The notes beneath the pieces were generated by a model that made no database searches, was not told the DNA's origin, and saw only the letters and a list, made by a program, of their open reading frames with translations. Positions 26,843 through 39,553 of a stretch of 64,000 nt of DNA are shown here, in pieces (positions within the stretch are counted from its first letter, which is position 1; the number at the start of each line of letters is the position of its first letter). The position numbers and the translations under genes are program-made. The stretch comes from Aspidapion aeneum (Eukaryota > Arthropoda > Insecta > Coleoptera > Brentidae): contig OY755047.1 in assembly GCA_963576565.1 (NCBI GenBank), positions 32,284,851 to 32,348,850 of the forward strand, written 5' to 3'.

Positions 26843-29800
26843 TGTTTTCTTATTTTCATTTAACGCCAATATACAAAAGATTTATGTTTAATGTTTAAAC
26901 TTTGAGTTTTCTATCTATATATTTTCTCGGTATATTTTTGATACCGGATTGGCCAGCATTATTTTTGCGCCATTTCTTGGATATATACAGTTATTTTGCG
27001 CCAAAATAATCAGTCGGATGTGTGAGTTCAAAGTGTCTACATACTGATGGATAGAGACGACCCAGTGAAGATGGTAAACTGGTGGAGGATTACCTGTCAC
27101 AGCATGAAACTGTCTGTGTCATCGTGTGCTTAGAAAATGCATACCTATACATAAAGACAATCCTCTTCCTGTTTCCGCAATAAACTGTCGCGATCATGGG
27201 ATTGACAACTTGTGGAATGGAAGGCAAATCAAGCGATTTTTAATAAGTCGTAATGCTAACTCATTGACTTCTATACCCTACGGGTAGACTCGGCATGGGC
27301 CCAAATTGCCATTATATCAAGCTTTTATCGCAATTGACCAAATACAAGTAAGAATTTAATGAGCAAAATAGGGATGAAAATAGAATTTCGGTTTGGTGAG
27401 TCCGGAAACATGCAACATCGCAAAAATATTATATTTGCTTGTCTTGGATAAAAAAGGGCAGTGGCGGCGCAAAATAAAAATTTTGAATTCCACTAGAATT
27501 TTTTTATCAACAATTTTCTGTTTGAATAATAAATAATTCATGAATACTTACTTGTGTGTGTTTACAAAATTCTCTTCAGTAAAAAAAAAGAGTAAAAAGA
27601 ATTTCTAAGCATGCTAAGTGCAGTGGATGTATTAAAATTATTGTTTTCATCTTAGAACTTTACAAATGTTGTACCTTCCAGGTAAAATATTTTCTTTCTT
27701 TGAACAAGGGTCTTCTTCAACTCTTCTTTTCTTGGGTGGACTACAAGTTATGCTCGAGTCAGATGAAATTTCGGAACTAAAAATTTCAATTCGAAATGGG
27801 ACAACCGGGCGCCGGGCCAACTCGGCGCCGCCAACAGGGCGCCACGCCGGGCCTAATGGGCGCCGGGCCAACTCAGCGCCGGACTATTTTTTTTTCGATA
27901 AAATGTGCAGATAAAAACAAAATAAATATGTTATTTATACAAAACTTTCAACATCTATTAAGTCGAGTGTTGAAATTTGGTAGGTGTAGTGTTCTGCGAC
28001 TTGAAACACCGCCAAGTTCCATATTCGATACATATCGATGCATAAATAAGAAAGTCCGCCATTTTGGATCCGCCACTTTAATTTTTTTAAGGTTGTTTTT
28101 CATCTGCACATTTTATCAAGAAAAAATATTTTATCCGGCGCCCAGTTGGCTCGGCGTCAAGTTGGCCCGGCGCCCAGTTGGCCTGCCGCCCAGTTGGTGG
28201 CGCCGAGTTGGCGGCGCCCAGTTGTCCTAGACTGCAACACATTTCAGGGGTCTGGTACGTTTTACCACCTTTCTTAAAACTACGAAGTTTTTTGAAAAAT
28301 GATAATTTTAGACCATTTTATAGTGATTTCTAAAAAAAAAATGCGGACTATCGTTGATTTTGTTAAAAAAATTGAAATTGAAACATTCTTAAAACCCCAT
28401 TAAAACCCATACAAATTGCTACAAAAGAAGCATTTTCTCATTTCAAACTGAAACAAAACGGTCCCTGACGTCTATCAGCTGTCAACAAAAACTTGAAATA
28501 ACTAAGGTCACTGATCCAAATCGGGTCAGTTTTTTTGGTCCTTTTATGAAAATGCACAATTTTTAAAAAAGCATGAAATTCAAAACAAAATCAAGAAAAT
28601 TATGATTCCTACATTTTTACAAATAAAAATTAGTTTAATTGAACATTATATCAATTTTTATTCCTTAAAATACTAAAAATTAATAATTATTTACTTTTTT
28701 AAAATTTATCGAAGGTCTAACTGAACAAAAACAAACTGAACCCATCCGTATCGAAATGAACCAAATCAAACCGAATCTAACGGTTCGGTTTGGTTCGGTT
28801 CGATTTGCTTAAACTGAACCGAACCTAACCGAATATAGCTAAACCTAACCTAAACAATCCTAGCGGAACCTAACCGAACATACTCAAACTGAACCAACCT
28901 TACTCAACCTAACCCAACCTAACCCAACCTAACCCAACCTAACCCAACCTAACCCAACCTAACCCAACCTAACCCAACCTAACCCAACCTAACCCAACCT
29001 AACCCAACCTAACCCAACCTAACCCAACCTAACCCAACCTAACCCAACCTAACCCAACCTAACCCAACCTAACCCAACCTAACCCAACCTAACCCAACCT
29101 AACCCAACCTAACCCAACCTAACCCAACCTAACATAACCTAACCCAACCTAACCCAACCTAACCCAACCTAACCCAACCTAACCCAACCTAACCCAACCT
29201 AACCCAACCTAACCCAACCTAACCCAACCTAACCCAACCTAACCCAACCTAACCCAACCTAACCCAACCTAACCCAACCTAACCCAACCTAACCCAACCT
29301 AACCCAACCTAACCCAACCTAACCCAACCTAACCCAACCTAACCCAACCTAACCCAACCTAACCCAACCTAACCAAACCTAACCCAACCTAACCCAACCT
29401 AACCCAACCTAACCCAACCTAACCCAACCTAACCCAACCTAACCCAACCTAACCCAACCTAACTCAACCTAACCCAACCCAACCTAACCCAACCTAACCC
29501 AACCTAACCCAACCTAACCCAACCTAACCCAACCTAACCCAACCTAACCCAACCTAACCCAACCTAACCCAACCTAACCCAACCTAACCCAACCTAACCC
29601 AACCTAACCCAACCTAACCCAACCTAACCCAACCTAACCCAACCTAACCCAACCTAACCCAACCTAACCCAACCTAACCCAACCTAACCCAAACTATCCC
29701 AACCTAACCCAACCCAGCCCAACCTAACCCAACCTAACCCAACCTAACCCAACCTAACCCAACCTAACCCAACCTAACATAACCTAACCCAACCTAACCC

Positions 29801-32800
29801 AACCTAACCCAACCTAACCCAACCTAACCCAACCTAACCCAACCTAACCCAACCTAACCCAACCTAACCCAACCTAACCCAACCTAACCCAACCTAACCC
29901 AACCTAACCCAACCTAACCCAACCTAACCCAACCTAACCCAACCTAACCCAACCTAACCCAACCTAACCCAACCTAACCCAACCTAACCCAACCTAACCC
30001 AACCTAACCCAACCTAACCCAACCTAACCCAACCTAACCCAACCTAACCCAACCTAACCCAACCTAACCCAACCTAACCCAACCTAACCCAACCTAACCC
30101 AACCTAACCCAACCTAACCCAACCTAACCCAACCTAACCCAACCTAACCCAACCTAACCCAACCTAACCCAACCTAACCCAACCTAACCCAACCTAACCC
30201 AACCTAACCCAACCTAACCCAACCTAACCCAACCTAACCCAACCTAACCCAACCTAACATAACCTAACCCAACCTAACCCAACCTAACCCAACCTAACCC
30301 AACCTAACCCAACCTAACCCAACCTAACCCAACCTAACCCAACCTAACCCAACCTAACCCAACCTAACCCAACCTAACCCAACCTAACCCAACCTAACCC
30401 AACCTAACCCAACCTAACCCAACCTAACCCAACCTAACCCAACCTAACCCAACCTAACCCAACCTAACCCAACCTAACCCAACCTAACCCAACCTAACCC
30501 AACCTAACCCAACCCAGCCCAACCTAACCCAACCTAACCCAACCTAACCCAACCTAACCCAACCTAACCAAACCTAACATACCTATTGTTAATAAATATA
30601 GTAAAAGTTGTTAGGTTTATATCCAGGGGGTAACCATTGTCCATAATCGTCGGAAATCGAGTTAAGATTAGTGTATGCGACCATAAACATTGAGTGGCGA
30701 GTGAGTGTTTGGTCTTCAATTTTTTTAGGGAAATTTTTCAAAATCTTTTTTTGCGCACTCTGGGCACCCTAATAAACCGTGATCTGGTCACCCTAATCCA
30801 TCGCAATCAAAGAAAATGGGTAATCGAAGTGTCACAAATTTTTTGTTGGTTTCTATTCTTCTTTTATATTATGTAGGACAAAATTATTAATTAAACTAAG
30901 TGACCTTATTAAGTAAGACAGCATGATAGTCAAATGACATTAGAAGGACATAAACATATGATACCGGCCTGTAGACCGGTCGCGGTGGTCATATAATAAT
31001 AAATATATACTTTCGCGATGAAAGACCAAAATTTAACTTAAAATTACTGTAAAGTCCGCAAAAAAACATTAAATTTATCGAAATTTATAAAAACATAGAT
31101 CAGTGTGTGTAACAATTCATCAAGATGTATGAAACTCGACCGTGACATGTCAAAAGTTTGGTTGGAAAAAACAAAAACAACTGGTTAAAAATCGGTATGT
31201 AAGAATTTAAAAAGAAATCATTTTTAAGAAAATCAAATACTTTTTGTTAATTTTCATGCAATGCAAAAAAAAGTGCGGGGAAGTGACACTTTCTGAATCA
31301 AAATGTGTGAGGGTAAAATCGCACGGTCGCAGAAAAAACTATCTATCGTGACGCTACTGAACTTTCTCGTGTTTTAGGAAAAACTATCTGTCAAGACGAC
31401 TTACCCATGAAATGTTGTTTTTTTATGGATTTTTTTTCTTCTTTTGCACAAAAAACAATTTTGGACCATGTTTAAACTCAAATAGTTACTTCTAAACTTG
31501 TTTTTAAAGGTTTTAAGATTTCTTTTTGTAATATTCCCGCACAAAATTCAAAAAAAAATCATTTCCGTACTTAGACAACATTGTCTATCAGTTTTCCCTG
31601 TATACACGGACTAACAGGTAGAATCACTCAAAATACGGCAGGTGGATTAAAGGTAGCCAGCTGCTTTTCTGTCGCACTTATGCCGTCAGTGTGAAAGAGA
31701 TAAAAGTACCCTTATATTATCTAGGGTATTATTAGCATGCAAAATCACCCTATCTTTGTCCGTTTCACATGTTCAATAATGTCTATCTCTGTTTTTATTG
31801 TAAAAGAAATACCCGACCATAGGAACCAAATTGGATAGGGTCAATAAAAAATGCCTTGTCTTTCCGTCTCTAACGCCCTTTTAGGGCGTTATACAACTCA
31901 ATGTGCTAACTCAATTAAAAAAAATTGCAATGTGGAAACGATCTACCTTTCTGAATAAGAAAGAACTAATTTAAGAACTAATGACGTTTGTCTAAGTTAT
32001 TTATCGTAGACAGCCTAGGATTAATTAGATAATAAAATAGAACTCAACTTAAGTTGCCATTGGAAACAAAATTAGTAAATAACTCAAAGTATGTTATTAA
32101 ATAAAATAAATAAAACCCCAAACAAAGCCTCGGAGCAATGGCCTGATATTCTCGAAGACAAAAAAGTAAAACCAAAGGACTATAGCTAAATATAGCTAAA
32201 TGGAACGTACAGGGTGTCTCATTATAGTTTTCCCACCCTTTTACACCATTAATAATTGATATAGGAATATAAAAGAAATTGTGTTCGAATTAAACACAAT
32301 TTCTTTTATATTCCTATATCAATTATTAATGGTGTAAAATGGTGGGAAAAAATATAATGATATAATGTACAGGGAGTGAACCAAAGGTTAGACATTATTG
32401 CAACCGAAGTGCAGAATAGTAAGATAGACATTATGGCACTCACAGAGATAAAAAAGAAAGGAACATGTACAGGTAGTGTCGGTAACTTTGTTTACAAAAT
32501 AAAGGAGAGAAGCCAAAATCTTTATTAATCAAGAAAAATCTCAAAAATAAGACTACAGACTACGAGTGCATTAATGCTGAAGATGCTTGGACATAATATA
32601 AGATGACGAAAGATTAGCTACAAAACAAATGTTCTTCGACCAACTTGATGAGACTATCACCAAAATCGGCAATACCAGGGAAATAATTATAATAATATAT
32701 TTTATTAGTCGAACTGATAGACAAACCCAATTGTGTAAACCCACAACTTAAAAATAAATAATGGTTTGTTTAAATATATGGATATTCATCTATAGACCTG

Positions 32801-35800
32801 GATGCAGGCATCAACAAATCTAAAATCTAATTATGCTATAGGTGGACAACACTCGGAATGAAAGTGGTATGATGTGCGGTTACTTCGTGGTGATACCTGT
32901 GGATCTGACGACCATTCGGTAAAAGCAAAAATATTATTCCCTTTCAGAAAAAATAGAGGTGAGAGTAGTAAGAGTAAAGAAAATCAAAAATACAACTTTA
33001 GAACTCTAGAAATCGAACTCGTATGCAAATATTGTATTAGAAGCGATTAGATGAAAAATTAATAACTACAGAACACTCATTTGAAGAAACATATACAAAC
33101 ATAGTAAAAAGCTTAATAGAAGCAAGCAAAGAAGCTGTTGTGTACATTGAGGGTCTTTCTCTGTTTGCAGGGTCGTTTTTCCGAGTTTTTCATGAAAATT
33201 TGTCAATTTTTGGGTTTTGTTTCTGGACTCAGCAGAAACATAAACTCCAATTTCTTCTTCAAGGGTTAAAAAATCCAGAGTCCTCGAATGTTTGAAAAAT
33301 CAGCCTTCATGATGTAGTAATAAAAAAATAAAGAAGATAGGACTCAACTTAGTTTTTTCTTTAAAACATATCTAATTACAATGAACCTTCTGAAGTTTTT
33401 AAATAAAAAGTTGCCATTGGAAACAAAATTAGTAAATAACTTAAAGTTGTTATTAAATAAAATAAATAAAACCCCAAACAAAGCCTCGGAGCGATGGCCT
33501 GAAATTCTCGAAGAGAAAAAAGTAAAACCAAAGGACTCTGAACATAGCTAAATGGAACGTACAGGAAGTGAACCAAAAGTTGGACATTATTGCAACCGAA
33601 GTGCAGAATAGTAAAATAGACATTATTGCACTCACAGAGACAAAAAAGAAAGGAACATGTACAAGTAGTGTCGGTAACTTTGTTCACATATTTACTGGAG
33701 TCCCAAAATAAAGGAGAGCAGCCAAAGGGGTAACTTTAGAAGTCTAGAAATCGAACTCGTACGCAAATATTGTATCAGAAGCGATTAGATAAAAAATTAA
33801 TAAATACAGAACACTTATTTGATATATACAAACATAGTAAAAAGCTTAATAGAAACAAGCAAAGAAGCTGTTGTGTACCAAGATTAAAGAAATAGCAATA
33901 CTAAAGACCAAAGAGACCTAGGAATCTACAGGGAAATCAGAAGACAGCTAATAAATTTGATACGCATGGAAAAAATGCCACGATACAAATACACACGTAG
34001 GAGGTAGGCAAAGTATGGAAATTAATTTCTACGGTAAAAAACCCAACCAAAGAAAAAGTAAATCAGATCATCAAATCAGAACAATGGACAGAACACTACA
34101 AGAGACTGCTGCAGGAAACGAGACCCAAATATCTGTCAGCCTTCCCGATGAGAGACATAGAAGTACATGGAGAGGAAGTAATCATCAAAAAAGAAATGAT
34201 AAAGAATAGTATTAAAAAGCTTAAATCCGGAAAAGCTAGCGGACTCGCGGGAATATACGCTATATCTCACACTGATTGGAAAATTGCATTCATATCCTCA
34301 ATACATAAAAAAGGAAACAAGCTGGATTGCAACAATTACAGATAAATTTCCGTAACCATTATACTAAATAGATTGTAGGGTAGGGTTCTTAAGAATCTAA
34401 CAGAGAATGCTTTTCATGAACAAGAAGAAGAGCAAAGTGGGTTTCGTGCAGGCAGATCTTGTAGTGATAAATGTTTTTGTCTTACACAGGTAATTGGGAA
34501 AAGAAGTGCCAGAAACATAGAGACTCATGTTACCTTTGTGAACCTACAAAAAGCATATGATACCGTTCCAGTGGAAAAATTATGGACAGTGTAAGAGCAA
34601 ACTAATATCAATCATACATACATAAAAGCAATAAAAGAACTATATAAAGGGTCAAAATCAAAAAAAAATTAGAAATCAACTTCAAAAGAATTCCTGGTAA
34701 CGAAAGGTTCAAGTAGTAGTAGTAGTAGCTCTAAAAAACTGGAAACGTAAAGTACACGGTATGGGAATACCACTTAACGACCAATTTACCATATACACAC
34801 TACAGTTTGCTGACGACCAAGTAATTGTGGCTAATGATAAAGAAGACATGGAGTATATGATGAGAAAGTTAACGGAAAAATAACAAAAGTGTGGGTTGAC
34901 CGTGAACGTAGACAAGACTCAGTATTTATGTATTAGAAACGAATCAAGTGAGTTAAAACCAGACTATAGCAGAAAGATAAAAAATATTGTAAAATTTTAC
35001 ATTGATCGAAGGAGGTGGAGAATAGGCGTCGGACAACGTAGAAAAACGTTCTAAACCGACATAGTAGTAGTAAAATTTTACATACATGAAACAATGGTGA
35101 AAAGCATGCTGCTGTATGGAATAGAGACTTGACGCGTAACAGAAAAATACAAAACAAAAATGGAAAGTGCCGAAATGGATGCAATAAGACGATAAATGAA
35201 AATATCTAGAACAGATCATATAAGAAATGAGACCATAAAAGAATGGGAATCGAGAGAAGATGACATCACTGAAAGACAACTGATATGGTACGGCAATGTA
35301 CAACGGATGAATGACGAAAGACTACCAAAGCAGGTTCTAGAATGGCAACCAATAGGGCGCAGAAAAGGAGGGCGTCCTAAACTGGAATGGCAACAGTCAA
35401 TCCAAAGATCAATGAGTCAAAAGAACCTGACATATTGTCAGGATCGAAGGAGGTGTAGAATAGGCGTCGGACAACGTAGAAAAACGTTCTAGTATGTTAT
35501 TAAATGTCAGTTTTGGCTAATAGTGTTTGTCAAGATGTATAAACTTAATATTCGTCAAATTATTTTACAACTTTTATATCGAAATTTTAACAAATTTCAT
35601 GGAAACCATTTTTCCCATCCATATAAATAGTGCCTTTAAGCCAAATTAAAAAAAAAAAAACAAAATAAATTCAATAAATATACACACTGTATATAGGAAA
35701 CATACACACACGGGACAGTACCTAAATTTTAAGTCTAACCAGTCTGTTGCTACAAAACAAGGAGTTATAAGAAGTTTGTATTTAAGAGTCGTGAATATTT

Positions 35801-38800
35801 GTAGTAATAATGAAGAATTAACCACAGAAATCTAGAACATTTAAAAGAACTTAAAACAGAATGGTTATTCCGAGAAATTAATAAACTCAACGATCTCTAA
35901 ATTTAAGAACAAACCAAATGTGGGAAATTCTCAAAATAATAATCGAATCGTTGGGTGTTATTAACATTCCATATTTTCAAGGGATTTCAGAAAACATAAG
36001 ACGAAAGCCAAACACTATAATATAAAAACAGTTTTTTCATCGGGAAATCTGATAAGGCAGTGGCGAGGCGTAAGGATTTTTTTAAGGTTGACAGAAGAAA
36101 TAAAAAAAAAATACAAAAAAAAATATATTTTTATTTTGCATAAAAAGTACAACAAATATTTATATTAATAGTGTACAGTAACTCTCAAACTGTCTTAAAA
36201 ATAATAGTCTGCGTATTTTACTAGTAGTAAAATGGTCAATAACACTTTCCTTAAAATTTGGACATTAGAAATTTTATGTACACAAAAATGGAAAAATTAA
36301 ACAATTAATTTTGTCTGGCGTCGACACCGACACATACGTATGGAAACCATATATGTAGTATTTCCATACTCCCTGTTACCCATTTACACAATGGCTGGCA
36401 TTTGATGCAAACATTCAGAAATAAAGATACAAAAAATGCACAGACACCAAATTTACATAGATAGAGTTTTTGTCAACTCTAAGCCGATAATTTGACGTGA
36501 CGAATACAAGAATAAAATATGTATTCGTAAAAGTATAACCAATTAGGACATTTTATCTTAAGGACCGGAAAAAGGATAGACTTATACCCACTGACATTGC
36601 TATTTCAAATATGTTTGCATTATGCATCATAAGGTACCGTAGGTAAGGTAGTACCATCATAATACGTACTATAAGGAAATAATATGCATATATAATTGAA
36701 AGCAACCAATCAGGTCATTTTTGCTTAAGGACCGCAAGGACTCATGTTTGCATCATGAATTGGCAATTATCGTGGTTGAATTTTATGTATATGATGGAAA
36801 CCCTAACTGCAAAATAAATTGGTAAAAATTTTTTTTAAGTCACAAGCTTTTATAAAATGCACTAAAAATTAAAAAATAATTTTCTAACATTCTAATATTA
36901 TCATAATAATAAAAGCGATGGCCGACTGATGGAAATTTTGACGATGTTAGCACGATAAGATATCCGTATCAATTAAATATCACTATTTGCAAGAATCAAT
37001 CTAGCAGAAAAATGCAGAGATACCAACCACTATATGTATACCAAATTTCATCCAAATCGGATAATGGAAAGGGTGTAAAAAACGCATTTTCTATGGAAGG
37101 GGGTGGGGGTAGGGGTGAGAGGATATTTTTTTAAATGTTGTATTGTCATCGGACCACTATGTTAATACCAAATTTTATCCAAATCGGATAATGGGAAGTG
37201 TGCTAAAAACTCATTTTTCTATGAAAGGGGGTGGGGGTAGGGGTGGAAGGATATTTTTTCCTTAATATTGTATTGTCGTCGGATCACTATATGTATACCA
37301 AATTTCATCCAAATCGGATAATGGGAAGTGTGTCAAAAACAAATTTTTCTATGGAATGGCGTGGGGGTAGGGGTGGTCGGATATTTTTTTCTTATTGTTG
37401 TATTTTCATCGGACCACTATGTGTATACCAAATTTTATCCAAATCGGATAACGGGAAGTGTGTCAAAAACACATTTTTCTATAGAAGGGGTGGGGGTAGG
37501 GATGGGAGGATTTTTTTTCTTAATGTTGTATTGTCTTGGGACCACTATGTGTGTACCAAATTTCATCCAAATCGAATAATGGGAAGTGTGTCAAAAACGC
37601 TTCACAAGATTTGTTAGATAGTTAGACAGAACATCTGAAGCTAAATAAAAGCTTGTAATAAAAAAAAGACGTCGATTTAAATCAAAACAAAATATACACG
37701 CAGAGTCGAGTATACTTACGCTCAGCAAAATATTGCGCTTCGATATAAATTAATTATATGCGAAATGCACGCACTATCTAGCTGGCCGACTACAGTAGAC
37801 AAATAGCCGAATGTCTTTTCCACTCGCTCTCTCCCCCGCCAAATTGTCGCGCTTTTGCGTTGAACTGTACTCTATAGCAGTGATTTTAGAATACAATTTT
37901 TAATACGTCTACATCATCTACACCGTGTTTTTTTCGAAGCGCACTTTAGTTGAGAGGTGCGGGCCGTGCGGCGGGACCAGGATTGTCATTATTGTTGGTT
38001 TTTAGTTGTTAAATAATAAAAATAATAAATAATATACAAACAATAAATAGCATTAAGGAATATTATTATGTAATAATAATATCCAAAATTTTTGGTAGGC
38101 ACTGTCTACCTGGTCTACCCGTACGCTTCGCCACTGCGATTAAAAGTTTTGTAACTAAAACACAACCAGAAAATCCCTCAAATAATAAGAAATGTATTTA
38201 CCAACTCCCGTGTGAGTGTGGTAAATCATATGTAGGTGAAACGAAACGCCATCTTCAGGTTAGAGTAAATGAACGTTTAAAAAGTACCCAATTAGGAGAT
38301 ATTGAAAAATCCTGTTTACCGGATCATGCATGGTCAAATGATCACAGGATTCAATGGCCTGACGGTAAAGTTTTGCATAAGGAGTCGCATTGGCGAAAAT
38401 GGAAGTTATTGAAGCTGCGTTTATAATGCAGAATTAAGAAGTTTTCAGTCAACATGTGTACATAAGTAGTCAACAAGTGTACATATGGAAACCACTCCTT
38501 AAGGAAAACAAGCGCCTTAGGATAAAAAGGGGGCAGGCCATCACACCTGACTGCACACCAAGTAGTATTACTTTTATTCAAGACCGATATTAAAATTTAA
38601 AGAATTTAAACGGGTGCCCACGATCCATAAGAAATTGGCACGGTTCTTTGGCTCGGTTCAAACAAGTTCAAAGAAAAATAATCATATTTCTTAAACTAAA
38701 GACAAATTGACCAAAGAAATAATTAACTTTGTTTAGCTGACTGTTAATTTAAGCCATTAAAAGGAAATGTAAAAAAGATATGGGAGCTCTGCAAGTTTTA

Positions 38801-39494
38801 ACAATTTTGTCACACCTGTGTTTTGAGCCTTTGTCAATATACGAATTCAATATCGGGCAAGAAAATATCGATAAATGAAAAGAGGGATGAAGAAGAAACA
38901 ACAGGGTAGGTAATAATTTTATTATTTGTCAACAAGGTGCTTATCAAACAAGGAAATTAATATTTTTAAAATAATACTTAAGCATTTGAAACGAAAATGT
39001 CGATTATAACCTGGAATTCTTTGTTGTTATTTGAAATTTTAGCTTTAAATTAAAACATTTGAAAGCAAAAATTGATTGAATTGAAATCTACGTAGCTCGA
39101 ATTTCTAGAACTAACAAAACTAAAACTGATTTGTTGCGTTGACTCACACAATTTCCTTTGTTTTCTTATTAACATAAAATTTGGCAAGCGCGCTGACGCA
39201 ACAATGATACTAAGCTAAGCGAAAATTATACGATGTGGACGCAATTATGATAAGAAAGTGTCAAAAATTATACAAGGGACGCAACATTGAATGGCAAATA
39301 ATTGGAAGCAATAATGTTTGTTTGTACAGTTTTTCGTATATTGCTATTTTTAGCCCAAAAATTACGAAAAATAGACGACTAATCCAGAAATTTGAAAAAC
39401 TGAAATATATATTATTAAAACCTTTAAAAAACAGACGTTTTCTTGGAGACGCAATAACGATGCGTTTTAAATGGAAGCAATAATGATATAAGGA

Positions 39495-39553
<59 letters not shown>

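Larger units (their letters stand above)
36058..38136. mobile_element. hAT-like non-autonomous transposon, 2.08 kb, inserted in the Penelope-like element
   Basis: Ends CAGTGGCGAGGCGTAAGG and, reversed, CAGTGGCGAAGCGTACGGG are inverted repeats with the CAGTGGCG start common in hAT elements. Flanking octamers TGATAAGG and CGATTAAA match only in part. Removing it rejoins two consecutive Penelope regions. No transposase; inside are a MITE (36347-36797) and a tandem repeat (37020-37600). Confidence 0.75.
35692..38580 (+). pseudogene. Penelope-like element, 3' part, split by a hAT-like insertion
   Basis: First piece (35692-36057): [20 protein letters not shown] and [18 protein letters not shown], the RT C-terminal region typical of Penelope-like elements, decaying to the remnant [13 protein letters not shown]. 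Second piece (38137-38580) continues into a GIY-YIG nuclease domain. Stops and frameshifts throughout. The RT core is absent. Confidence 0.8.

Noticed and set aside
26578..26863. IYIYIY-rich open frames on both strands
   Set aside because: Translation of an (AT)n microsatellite.
28901..30580. A true chromosome end
   Set aside because: Unique sequence and WDR44 exons continue on both sides; it is interstitial unless the assembly is wrong.
37231..37617. 128-codon open frame
   Set aside because: A by-product of the 129-bp tandem period (divisible by three), glycine-rich from G runs, no start context.
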